Below, one piece after another: positions 54,551 to 62,920 of a stretch of 64,000 bases of DNA. The notes under the pieces were generated by a model. It was not told where the DNA came from and ran no database searches. It saw only the letters and a list, made by a program, of their open reading frames with translations. The stretch is from SM1-73 sp964588305 (lineage in GTDB: Bacteria; Zixibacteria; MSB-5A5; SM1-73): the NCBI GenBank assembly GCA_964588305.1, contig CAZPOP010000011.1, forward strand, positions 1-64,000, given 5' to 3'. How positions within the stretch are numbered: the stretch's first letter is position 1; every line of letters starts with the position of its first letter. The position numbers were made by a program, and so were the translations under genes.

Positions 54551-56737
54551 TTATGTGGCCACCGGACTTCCTTGCAGTTTGTCGGAACTTAGGTTTTGCT
54601 GTGAATCGACCGAATCTAAGAAACCTTCCAATACCTTCTGGATTCTATCTGCTCCCTTTTCAATGTTTCGGATATACTTGAAGTTCTCTGGACTTATGTT
54701 GCATTCTTTCAATCTCAGAAGTTCCGCTGAGCCGATAATGGTGGTTAGCGGATTGCTCACCTCAAATTTCAAATCTGACCAGGACGTAGGAAGACGCTTT
54801 TGGCCTTCCAACCGATCCTTCATTCCTTCAAATCGCTTAAGTTCCCCTCTCATCCGTTCATTTGAGCGCACCAGAAGTCCTTCTTTCAGAGCCAAGGAGA
54901 GCTGGCTGGAGACGTGTCTGACAAAGGTTGTCTCCTGCTGGGTGATGGGTTGTCGCTCGAAGTTTCGCATCTCCCCCAAGGAGACCACCCCTATCGCCTC
55001 CCCGTCAAGGGTCAAGGGAACCAAGAGTGCGGATTTAATCCTTTCATCCAGAATAAGCTTTGCCTCCTTCACCGGCATCAGGCTTTCCGGGTCGTCTTGA
55101 TTGATCAGCATGGGTCTCTTAGCTTCCAGGGTCAGACGGTGCCAGGGCAGATCCTCCAAAGAGAATTTCTCCATTTCTCTTAAATTCACTCCTTCCGTCC
55201 TGATTTGATGCAGCGCATGGGTGATCAGATGATCCCTCCCTCTGTTTAGAAGGCTGATTCGGGCAAAGCTTTTTGGCAGCTCGGTGGTCAAGCTTGTGGC
55301 CACCTTATCCAGGAAGGCCTTAATGTCCTCATCTTGAGCCAACTTCCCAGCGTAGTCGGAAAGCAGCGAGGAGAGGTGCTCTTCGACTTTTAGCCTCTCT
55401 AAAAGCCTCTTTTCCTGGATGATAAGGGCAAGCTGCTGGCTCAATGGTCTTAGCCATTTCACGTCGTTGGGTGAGTAGAAGCCTGGCCTTTGATGGCCTA
55501 AGCTCAAAGCCCCGCAGATTGATTTGCCAAACCACAAAGGAAGGATGAGGCTGGATCTGATTCCGCACGCCTTGAGCAGTCCGTCATCTGTCAAGTTCTT
55601 ATCTGTTGCGAAGGAGCTGGACGAACGGATATCCTCCTCGATGAAGGCCTCCCCTGACTTCACCACCTTCCCCACGGCGGTATCAGCCGTGGGGATGCTG
55701 GTTCTCTTGTCCAGAAGGACCCCACCTGATGTTCCCTTGGAGATGCGCTTCATGTTCTGCCCCGATCTATCCGTAAGGGCTAAAGAGATATAGTCAAAAC
55801 CAATTATCTTCTCCAGTTCCGCGGCAACCCGGGGGAAGGCCTCCTCCAAAGAGTCGTCCTCTTGAGCCACGTTAGAGACGGTCTCTACACAAGAGATGTA
55901 GTCTCTCCTTTTCTTGTTTCTCTCTGAAGTTAATATCTGTTTTGCCGCCAGCCCCAGACTTTCGCCCAAACTGGTCAGGAATTGAATCTCCTGGTAGGCA
56001 AAGCGATCAGGTTTCGAATCATAAATCCCCAAAAGCCCCAGTATCTTTCCACAGAACTTGATGGGAACGCAAGCAAAGGAACGTACGTTGTCCTCTGGGA
56101 AAAAGAGAGTGCCATATTCAGGCAAGCTGGTAACATCGGAGGTGCTGGTAACCTCCTTAGACCTAGCCACCTCCTGATATAATGGATTGGTGGAATAGAG
56201 GTCGTAGAGGTGGGCTAAGTTCTTTGCGGTTATCCCCCAATGGGTCACCAAGATCATCTCTGAGGAGCGGAAAGTGGGCTTGAAGATGACCCCCATTTTG
56301 TATCGCATCACGTTCATCACACAAGGAAGAGAGTGTTTGAAGATGGCGTCCAACTCTTTGTGGTGATTGAGGATAGATAGGACGGCCTTGGTACAGATCA
56401 GCTGCCTGAGACGCGACGCGGCAGTTTTTCTGACCTCGGAGAAAGCAGATGACCATTTCAGGAAGCCTAACAGCACTAGTCCAGTTCCAGCAATGTAGCC
56501 AGAGATTTCTGCTATCGACACGAGCGCGTGTAATTTGGGCATAGTTAGATTAGGGTTCTCATAGAAACCGTGAACAAGTCTCGTCCCCCCAGCCAACAGG
56601 AGAAGGAATCCACCCAATGCCAGTATCCTCCAGCTTTGGGGGCACTGTTCGAAGTATTTATTCTTGGATTTCACAATCAAAAGCGAGAAGGCAAGGAAGA
56701 TCAAAGGAGGCAGCACTTGCATTATGATTCTATACAT
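54551..56737 (-). CDS. Three-GAF membrane protein with degenerate kinase remnant
   Basis: 728 residues. Three membrane segments (about 4-22, 36-55, 71-94), then three GAF domains (about 115-265, 275-435, 450-615). The last 90 residues resemble the HisKA helix pair but lack the phospho-acceptor: the expected HEINNPLT appears as FEVSNPLTTI (about 657-666), and no ATPase domain follows before the stop. It should therefore be a non-catalytic partner of the neighbouring five-GAF kinase rather than a kinase. A GGAGGG site precedes the ATG. Truncation by mutation is the other reading, but the gene ends cleanly. Confidence 0.82.
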   Translation of the reverse strand: MYRIIMQVLPPLIFLAFSLLIVKSKNKYFEQCPQSWRILALGGFLLLLAGGTRLVHGFYENPNLTMPKLHALVSIAEISGYIAGTGLVLLGFLKWSSAFSEVRKTAASRLRQLICTKAVLSILNHHKELDAIFKHSLPCVMNVMRYKMGVIFKPTFRSSEMILVTHWGITAKNLAHLYDLYSTNPLYQEVARSKEVTSTSDVTSLPEYGTLFFPEDNVRSFACVPIKFCGKILGLLGIYDSKPDRFAYQEIQFLTSLGESLGLAAKQILTSERNKKRRDYISCVETVSNVAQEDDSLEEAFPRVAAELEKIIGFDYISLALTDRSGQNMKRISKGTSGGVLLDKRTSIPTADTAVGKVVKSGEAFIEEDIRSSSSFATDKNLTDDGLLKACGIRSSLILPLWFGKSICGALSLGHQRPGFYSPNDVKWLRPLSQQLALIIQEKRLLERLKVEEHLSSLLSDYAGKLAQDEDIKAFLDKVATSLTTELPKSFARISLLNRGRDHLITHALHQIRTEGVNLREMEKFSLEDLPWHRLTLEAKRPMLINQDDPESLMPVKEAKLILDERIKSALLVPLTLDGEAIGVVSLGEMRNFERQPITQQETTFVRHVSSQLSLALKEGLLVRSNERMRGELKRFEGMKDRLEGQKRLPTSWSDLKFEVSNPLTTIIGSAELLRLKECNISPENFKYIRNIEKGADRIQKVLEGFLDSVDSQQNLSSDKLQGSPVAT

Positions 56738-57268
56738 CTTTTGGCCCTCCTAAAGAGAGATTGAGGTTATGGTTCGACTTCGCTCACCATGAATGGTTCG
56801 ATTTCACTCAGCATGAATGATTCGACTTCGCTCGGCATGAATGGTTTGACTGTGCCCATCAGGAACGGTTCGGCTGGGATCACCATCGGTGCTCCGAGTG
56901 CGCCCCCTCACCACGAAAGGATGGATAAGAAAACTTTTGCAGAAGAAAGACTTTTCGATTCTTTCGGATAGCTTCGAGAGCATCATCATTACGAGACCGT
57001 CAGGCGGAAGAAAAAGGCATACGGTTTCTCAAAAAATCAGATGGAGAGATAAATCAGCCTGTGACTTCCTATGAAATCATCACACTTCTATTATCGACCG
57101 AAAACGTTTAACTTTTAGCTGGCCAGCAGTGGTCAACTCAGAGACGGCGGGTTTGAAGTATAAAGAAGATAAAAACTCAGCGTAAGACTTTTTCTCTAAC
57201 AGGGGGCTAAGACAGAACTATACGCACGAATACCCGCGCCAGCATGGGCGTCCGGGAGATGGGTGGGT
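56738..57268. other. Intergenic stretch with a 24-base tandem repeat
   Basis: 530 bases between two leftward signalling genes. The part nearest the three-GAF gene is the tandem repeat at 56771-56890; the rest shows nothing I can name. Confidence 0.5.
56771..56890. repeat. Five degenerate tandem copies of a 24-base unit
   Basis: Copies at 56771, 56795, 56819, 56843 and 56867, each beginning GGTTCGACT or a close variant; similarity falls from the first to the fifth copy. The unit resembles the GGTTCGACTCCGCTCACC word found near 9163 and inverted near 36057. Confidence 0.7.
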
Positions 57269-58000
57269 TTACCATAAGTCGTATCTTTTGATTCTTTCCC
57301 TCAAGGTATTTCTGGAGATACCCAGGATTTGCGAAGCCCTTACCTGATTATGGTTGCAATATTTCAGAGTGAGAAAGATCAAGGACTTCTCCAAAGCTGA
57401 GAGGAGACGGTCATAGATCTTGCCTTTGGAATTCACCAAAATCTCATCGTATATGGGACTTAGAACCTGATCAAACATCAGGTCATAGCTCTTTTCCCCA
57501 ACGGAGCATCCTTGCCGTGTTTTGTCATAACCGGCTCTTGCCTTTTCCGGGCTCTCCGACGAACCCGAAATTTTGGTGACTCCCTTCGAATCGATTTGTT
57601 TTTTCCCTCCCGGTGTTGCGGTGTGAACCTTGTGGCTAACACCCGTGGACAAAACTTCCTTCACCATAAATGAGATCCTTTCCGGCTGAATGGGTCTTTT
57701 TACTGCTCCGTAAACCTCCTCTTTTATCGTGGGGACGGTGGTTTGGTCGGATGAATTGCCAGTAATGGCTATGATGGGAGTATTTGCATTCGACTCTCTG
57801 AAATCCCTTAAAACATCAATTACCCAGCGGTGGGGTGAACTCAAATCCATGACGGCCAAATCGGGTCTTGAGTTTATCATGGAGGATTTGGCATTCTTGG
57901 GATCATGAGAAAAAATGAGCGTGTGCTCTTGTGGGTCGAAATACTTACGAAGATCCTCGCACGTTCTTAGATCTTTGCCCACCACCAAAATCTTCTTCAT
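57269..58000 (-). CDS. Receiver-Fis response regulator without AAA+ domain
   Basis: 243 residues. A receiver-like domain (1-115) keeps the Asp in LAVMDLSS, Thr in IIAITGN and Lys in AVKRPI, but the N-terminal acidic pair is changed (LVVGKD in place of VVDD), so metal binding and phosphorylation may be altered. A variable linker (120-170) leads to a Fis-type helix-turn-helix (NQVRASQILGISRNTLRERI). Overall plan resembles RegA/ActR or an NtrC lacking the sigma54 module. Likely the transcriptional output of the GAF signalling block. Confidence 0.88.
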   Translation of the reverse strand: MKKILVVGKDLRTCEDLRKYFDPQEHTLIFSHDPKNAKSSMINSRPDLAVMDLSSPHRWVIDVLRDFRESNANTPIIAITGNSSDQTTVPTIKEEVYGAVKRPIQPERISFMVKEVLSTGVSHKVHTATPGGKKQIDSKGVTKISGSSESPEKARAGYDKTRQGCSVGEKSYDLMFDQVLSPIYDEILVNSKGKIYDRLLSALEKSLIFLTLKYCNHNQVRASQILGISRNTLRERIKRYDLW

Positions 58001-58323
58001 GGCTCCGTTGCCCCCTTTGGATGACGAAGGCTCGTCTTGGAAGGTCAGATTTTTCTAAAGGTTATATCGGCAGAAAAGAGGTGATCTGAAGCAAAAGGCA
58101 TTCGTTTTGCAAAGCACTGGCTTCTGCTATTTAAAAAAGACAGACGGAAATTCCGCAGAATTCTGCAGTCCGGGGACCTGGGGGCCTGTTGAGCCGCAAA
58201 AAAAAATCCCGGTTGGCGAAAAGCGCCAACCGGAATCGAAAGGATGCATGTTCCTTCCCTGTGTCATTCAGGCAGCGTGACCATCAAATCTTAAGCCGGC
58301 GGATTCTTGGAGCTCAGCCCGGA
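58001..58323. other. Intergenic region with terminator and a repeat-end remnant
   Basis: Holds the terminator of the GYD gene (58198-58233), the likely promoter of the receiver-Fis gene and the word GGGCCTGTTGA near 58182 that matches the end of the 4445-4563 element. No gene. Confidence 0.4.
58198..58233 (-). terminator. Intrinsic terminator after the GYD gene
   Basis: Perfect 10-bp stem CCGGTTGGCG (58209-58218) with CGCCAACCGG (58224-58233), 5-base loop, then nine T on the minus strand. Confidence 0.92.
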
Positions 58324-58614
58324 TCAGGCTTCTTTGACCGCCTGGAGAAATTCCTCAAGCGGTATGGCCACCAGATTCTCCGGTGCCACCTTTCCTTTCA
58401 TGGCCGTCTTGAAGAGAACCTTGAGGGCCGATTTCTGATCGGGAAATTCAGTGATGTAAATGAAATCGTATCTTCCCAGAAGGGCGTAAGCGTTTATGAT
58501 CTTTCCGCCAGCCTGGCGTATCTCCTTCTGCGCCTCTTCCATGTACTGCTGACTTTCCTTGAGTCCCTTAGTCCCTTCAGCGGTTGATCTGAAAAGAGTG
58601 ACATATATAGGCAT
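58324..58614 (-). CDS. GYD-domain protein
   Basis: 96 residues of the GYD family (PF08734), small alpha/beta proteins of unknown reaction, often with a conserved Gly-Tyr/Arg-Asp in LGRYDFIYITEFPD. The start is the ATG at 58614, preceded by AAAGGAGGTG; an upstream extension has no site. It lies after the helicase gene on the same strand but 150 bases away, and ends in its own terminator. Confidence 0.85.
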   Translation of the reverse strand: MPIYVTLFRSTAEGTKGLKESQQYMEEAQKEIRQAGGKIINAYALLGRYDFIYITEFPDQKSALKVLFKTAMKGKVAPENLVAIPLEEFLQAVKEA

Positions 58615-58765
58615 GTTTTTCACCTCCTTTGATCCGTGAAAGATTGGCCGTGGGGGAACACCCAAAAGCTTTTTTGCTCGGCTGGGAGCCCTTTAAGTGA
58701 ACCCTCACCAGTGACCTGGCTGTTTTTCGGTTCAGGCCAGGGGTACCCTGAGCCAACAGGGGAGT

Positions 58766-61033
58766 TTACTCTTCGATTATCCCTTCTACCAGCCTTAAGG
58801 CCGCTTGCTTTCCTCTTTCGCCGACCTCCATTTTCGGCCCCACGCAGGAGGGACATCCATCAGAACATCCACAGCTTTCTATGATCTCTTGACAGGCTTT
58901 GAAGACGTCCCTGGACAGCTTAAATATCTTCTCGGAAAAACCGACGCCGCCGGGATAGTTGTCATAAACATAGACGGTGGGTCTTTCAGAGAATGGCGAT
59001 TTTACCTGGGGAAAGGTCCTTATGTCTTTAGGATCACACATAACCCACAGCGGAACCACGTTGCGCAGTATATTGGCTAAGGCTCTCAAGCCTCCGCCTA
59101 AGTCTTCTTGGGAGAGGCCGATTCTCGAGGAAATCATTTCCGGAAACTCAAACCAGAACGAGGTGGTGTGCATCTCCTGTTCGGGAAGATTAATCTCTCC
59201 AAAACCAACATTTTCATGCGTGCGGAATTTTATCTTCTTATAGTTGGTGGTTAAGGTAGTCACTGAGACCTCGCCCCAAACCTGGTTTCCCGAAGGGCCT
59301 TCCTTTTTCTGGCTTTCCTCCAAAACCTTTATGTCAGTTTTCGTTATAGCGTCGGTGTAATAATCCACCTCTACCTCTTTAGCGTAAGCCCTCTTTCCCT
59401 CCCAGTCCAGCTCCTCGATTTGATATTGGTCCGCGCCATGCAGGTAGACCGCATCTTCGTACAAAAACATGGGGGCGCTGAAATAATCCATCTCACCGAT
59501 GACTTTATTTCGGTCGGTGGAATCCAGGATTACGAAATTCTCCGGAGAGGCGCTTCTTAAGCTCACCTTTTCCGCCGGGTAGATTTCAGCGGTCCAATGC
59601 CATTTTCCGTTTACGTGATGCAGAACATTGTTTTCCTCCAGGTGAGCCAATATCTTTTCTGTGGCGTCGACTCCGAATTTCTCTTGATCGGAAAAAGGAA
59701 GCTCAAAGGCGGCACACTTGATATGGCTGATCAAAATGATCAAATTATTGGGATCGACGATGCCGCTCTCCGGCGATTGACTGAAGAAATAGTCGGGATG
59801 GTTGATTATGAACTGATCCAGAGGCGAGCTGTTGGCCACCAGAATTGCCACGGAGACGTCCGTTCTCCGCCCCGCCCTCCCTGACTGCTGCCAGGTGGAA
59901 GCGATGTTTCCCGGATATCCTGCCATCAGGCAAACGTCCAATTGTCCGATGTCAATCCCCAATTCCAGGGCATTGGTGGAGACCACACCTTTGATCTTCC
60001 CATCTCTTAAACCCCTTTCGATCTCTCTTCTCTGAAGCGGAAGGTAACCGCCGCGATAACCCCTCAGGGAATCAGGGGACTTTTTTGCCTTTTTCATGAC
60101 CTCGGATAGGTAGGTCAGCAATATCTCCACTCTCAACCTGGATCTGGCAAAGACGATGGTCTGAACGTCATTCTCTAAGAATCTGGCCGCCAACCTTTGT
60201 GCCTCGTTGACATAAGATCTCCGTATTCCCAGTTCCTTATTTATCACCGGAGGATTATAAAGGATGAAATGTTTTTGGCCGGAAGGTGCTCCATTGTTAT
60301 CTATCAAGATCATCTCTTCCTCCACGATCCTTTGGGTGAGCTCCTGGGGGTTGGCGATAGTGGCGGAACAGCAAATGAATTGGGGATCGGATCCATAGAA
60401 TCGGCACACCCTTTTCAGCCTTCTTATCACGTTGGCCAGGTGACTGCCGAAGACTCCCCGATAGTGATGGATTTCGTCGATTACCACAAACTTCAAATTC
60501 TCGAAAAGCTTGATCCAGCGGGTGTGGTGCGGCAGGATCCCGGCGTGAAGCATATCCGGATTGGTCACCACCACCTGACCTGCGGTGCGGATGGCGACTC
60601 TTGCGGAACGGGGAGTGTCCCCGTCGAAGGTATACGTCTTTATGTCGGAGTCCAGATCGGTTATCAATTGATGGAGCTCCGCCACTTGATCCTGGGACAG
60701 AGCCTTGGTGGGGAAAAGATACAGCGCCCGACTTTCAGGCTTTTCCAGAATTCTGTTGACTACCGGAAGATTATAACATAGGGTCTTGCCGGAGGCAGTG
60801 GGGGTGACGATCACCACGTTTTTGCCGGAAGAGATTTTTTCTATGGCTGAAGCCTGGTGAGAATATAGTCTTCTCACTCCCCTTTTCTCTAATACGGCTT
60901 TGATCCTGGTGTCGATCCCTTCCGGAAACTCAGCCCAGGTGGCTTCTCTTGGGGCGATTACCTCCCAATGGGAGATACAAGCTCTAATGTACCTGTCCGT
61001 TTTGAACTGATCTAAAATCTGTAGGAGATTCAT
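58766..61033 (-). CDS. MrfA/YprA-like DEAD/H helicase with zinc-binding C-terminus
   Basis: 755 residues, superfamily 2, 3'-5' type. Motif I TPTASGKT, motif II VIDEIHHYRG, motif III CSATIANP and motif VI QQSGRAGRR are all visible. The C-terminal DUF1998-like domain holds YPGGVGFSEKIF and four Cys in CGCSDGCPSC, which bind zinc in MrfA. In Bacillus MrfA acts with the nuclease MrfB in repair of mitomycin-type damage. No MrfB-like gene is adjacent, so the partner is unknown. Confidence 0.92.
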   Translation of the reverse strand: MNLLQILDQFKTDRYIRACISHWEVIAPREATWAEFPEGIDTRIKAVLEKRGVRRLYSHQASAIEKISSGKNVVIVTPTASGKTLCYNLPVVNRILEKPESRALYLFPTKALSQDQVAELHQLITDLDSDIKTYTFDGDTPRSARVAIRTAGQVVVTNPDMLHAGILPHHTRWIKLFENLKFVVIDEIHHYRGVFGSHLANVIRRLKRVCRFYGSDPQFICCSATIANPQELTQRIVEEEMILIDNNGAPSGQKHFILYNPPVINKELGIRRSYVNEAQRLAARFLENDVQTIVFARSRLRVEILLTYLSEVMKKAKKSPDSLRGYRGGYLPLQRREIERGLRDGKIKGVVSTNALELGIDIGQLDVCLMAGYPGNIASTWQQSGRAGRRTDVSVAILVANSSPLDQFIINHPDYFFSQSPESGIVDPNNLIILISHIKCAAFELPFSDQEKFGVDATEKILAHLEENNVLHHVNGKWHWTAEIYPAEKVSLRSASPENFVILDSTDRNKVIGEMDYFSAPMFLYEDAVYLHGADQYQIEELDWEGKRAYAKEVEVDYYTDAITKTDIKVLEESQKKEGPSGNQVWGEVSVTTLTTNYKKIKFRTHENVGFGEINLPEQEMHTTSFWFEFPEMISSRIGLSQEDLGGGLRALANILRNVVPLWVMCDPKDIRTFPQVKSPFSERPTVYVYDNYPGGVGFSEKIFKLSRDVFKACQEIIESCGCSDGCPSCVGPKMEVGERGKQAALRLVEGIIEE

Positions 61034-61278
61034 CCTCGAACCCTTGTCTTTCGCTTTTGATCTAAACTACCATCACCAGGCTTGATTTGTCAAGAGCAAA
61101 AACGCGGAGGCAGGTTTTTGCCATCGTTTTTGATCTTAAGCAGCCATCCCAGATTTGCAGGAATTCTCTAATGTCACCCGGAAACGTGCCGATCTAACGA
61201 ATGTTCGGTCTTGGCACAGGCGTATGATAGTGTTTCTTCAACTTAAGAACCCTTTAACCTTAGACCAAAGGGGGCATC

Positions 61279-61515
61279 ATGTTAGCTTGGTGCGCGATTT
61301 TATTCATTTTGGGGATTCTGGCATTTTTGGATGCCATGCTGAGCCCGCCTTACGGTGACGTTTTCAGAAAAGTGAACTCTCTGCTGTTCATGTTGATTTC
61401 TTTGGGCATGCTGATCAGGCTGAGGATGGAGAAATCGCAGCGCAAGGGGAAAAGTCCAGCGCACGAAACCGAGAGCCTGAAGAAGGAAAAGACGCCGGTG
61501 GGGGTGGAGAACTAG
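61279..61515 (+). CDS. Small membrane protein of unknown function
   Basis: 78 residues, two hydrophobic segments (about 2-19 and 31-46), then a Lys/Glu-rich cytoplasmic tail. AAAGGGGG lies before the ATG. A hairpin follows. No family recognised. Confidence 0.65.
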   Translation: MLAWCAILFILGILAFLDAMLSPPYGDVFRKVNSLLFMLISLGMLIRLRMEKSQRKGKSPAHETESLKKEKTPVGVEN

Positions 61516-61608
61516 AGAATTCAGTCCGAAGACAAGTCTTTACCTACGCTAATCCATCATGTTTTTCGTCAGCTCGATCCATTTCGCAACTGAGCTGTGG
61601 CAAATAAG

Positions 61609-61642
61609 AAGACAGCCCCGCCTGTGGTGAGGCTGTCTTGTT
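61609..61642 (+). terminator. Probable terminator after the small membrane protein
   Basis: 9-bp stem AAGACAGCC (61609-61617) with GGCTGTCTT (61631-61639), a loop of 13 bases. The T-run is weak, so efficiency is uncertain. Confidence 0.5.
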
Positions 61643-61835
61643 CACAGATACCTATCTCCCAGCCCCTGTCCCACGCTTGGGCAAAGGTCTAACGGCTGCA
61701 TTGATGAATGCACTGAGAAGGTGCCCACTTTCATGACCGAGTATTGACCGAAGAGCTGGAAATCAGATGGATTATTAGGCCGCATGGAGTGGGAGCTTGG
61801 GACAGCCGGTTTTTGGCGAATCTGCAAAATTTCTC

Positions 61836-61863
61836 TTGCTTTTCCCGGACAAACTCGTATATT
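61836..61863 (+). promoter_or_regulatory. Candidate murB promoter
   Basis: TTGCTT (61836-61841) and TATATT (61858-61863) are 16 bases apart, about 25 bases before the murB ATG. The leader would be very short. Confidence 0.35.
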
Positions 61864-61888
61864 TGTAGGGGTGTATGGTGGGGGAATA

Positions 61889-62833
61889 ATGGCGACAAAG
61901 AAAACGAGAGCAGATTCATCCATTTGTCAGAAGGAGGTTTTTGATAATCTTTTTGAGGTTCTCGGTCGCGACCTGAAACGAAATGAAAGATTGGCGCCTT
62001 ATACCACCTTCGATATAGGAGGAGAGGCCGAGTTCTTCTGCGAGGCAATAAGCCCGGAGGATCTAATCAGGGCCATCCAGGCGGCGAAAGAGGCATGCAT
62101 CCCGGTTTTTGTTTTAGGGGGCGGGAGCAACGTTTTGGTGAGCGATTCCGGATTCAAAGGATTGGTGATAAGAAATCGGTGCGACAAGATATTTCCCAAC
62201 GATGAAAAGATTGCCTGTCAGTCGGGAGCATGGTTGGGTGATTTAGTCGGTTTGAGTTGTGAGAATTCGCTTTCCGGGATGGAGTTTGCGGTAGGGATTC
62301 CGGGCACAGTAGGAGGAGCGGTATATGGAAATGCCGGAGCTCTTGGAAAGGCAGTGGGCGACCTTCTGACCGAGGCAGTTATTCTGACACCCCGAGGAAG
62401 CATAGAAAGGGTTGAAAAAGGGTATTTTGAATTCGGATACAGAGAGAGTAGGCTGAGAAAGACTAAGGACACACTGCTCTCCGCGACTTTCGAGTTGAAC
62501 CAGGGAGAGAGAGAAAAGATAGAAGGAGAACTCAAGAAGAATTTGGAGGAGCGAAGAAAAAGGCTTCCGCAAAAGGAGAAATCGGCGGGGTGCTTTTTCA
62601 GAAATGTGGTCGATAACGGAAGAAAAGTTTCAGCAGGATTCCTGCTGGAACAGATAGGCGCGAAGAACATGCACCAGGGAGATGCGGCTGTCTTCGAAAA
62701 ACACGCCAATATCCTGATAAACTCAGGAAAGGCGAAGGCGAAGGACGTAAGAAGGCTGGCCGATCGCCTGAATAGAAGGGTAAAGAAGGAGTTTGGCATA
62801 GACTTGGAAGAAGAAGTGGTATATTTATCTTGA
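61889..62833 (+). CDS. murB: UDP-N-acetylenolpyruvoylglucosamine reductase MurB
   Basis: About 314 residues; FAD/NADPH enzyme that reduces UDP-GlcNAc-enolpyruvate to UDP-MurNAc. Visible are TTFDIGGEAEFF, LGGGSNVLVSD (FAD binding), GIPGTVGGAVYGNAGA and SAGCFFRN, where Cys takes the place of the usual catalytic Ser as in some family members. The start at 61889 has GGGGG 4 bases upstream; the earlier in-frame ATG at 61784 has no site. It is the mur gene missing from the dcw cluster and sits here immediately before sprA. Confidence 0.95.
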   Translation: MATKKTRADSSICQKEVFDNLFEVLGRDLKRNERLAPYTTFDIGGEAEFFCEAISPEDLIRAIQAAKEACIPVFVLGGGSNVLVSDSGFKGLVIRNRCDKIFPNDEKIACQSGAWLGDLVGLSCENSLSGMEFAVGIPGTVGGAVYGNAGALGKAVGDLLTEAVILTPRGSIERVEKGYFEFGYRESRLRKTKDTLLSATFELNQGEREKIEGELKKNLEERRKRLPQKEKSAGCFFRNVVDNGRKVSAGFLLEQIGAKNMHQGDAAVFEKHANILINSGKAKAKDVRRLADRLNRRVKKEFGIDLEEEVVYLS

Positions 62834-62920
62834 GATTTTAGCCGAGAATAGGAAAGGAGGTATTATCGAAAATATTTAAGAATTTTATGGTTTGAACCAG
62901 CAAAAGGAGTTTTCTTCCTG

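Noticed and set aside
55670..55694. CCCCACGGC/GCCGTGGGG palindrome inside the three-GAF gene
   Set aside because: It encodes PTADTAVG, a common GAF segment, so protein sequence explains it better than a repeat insertion.
56771..56890. Possible CRISPR array
   Set aside because: Units are contiguous 24-base copies without spacers and no cas genes are near.
61211..61228. TTGGCAC word upstream of the small membrane protein, possible sigma54 site
   Set aside because: The -12 GC is missing at the required distance (TATGA instead of TTGCA).
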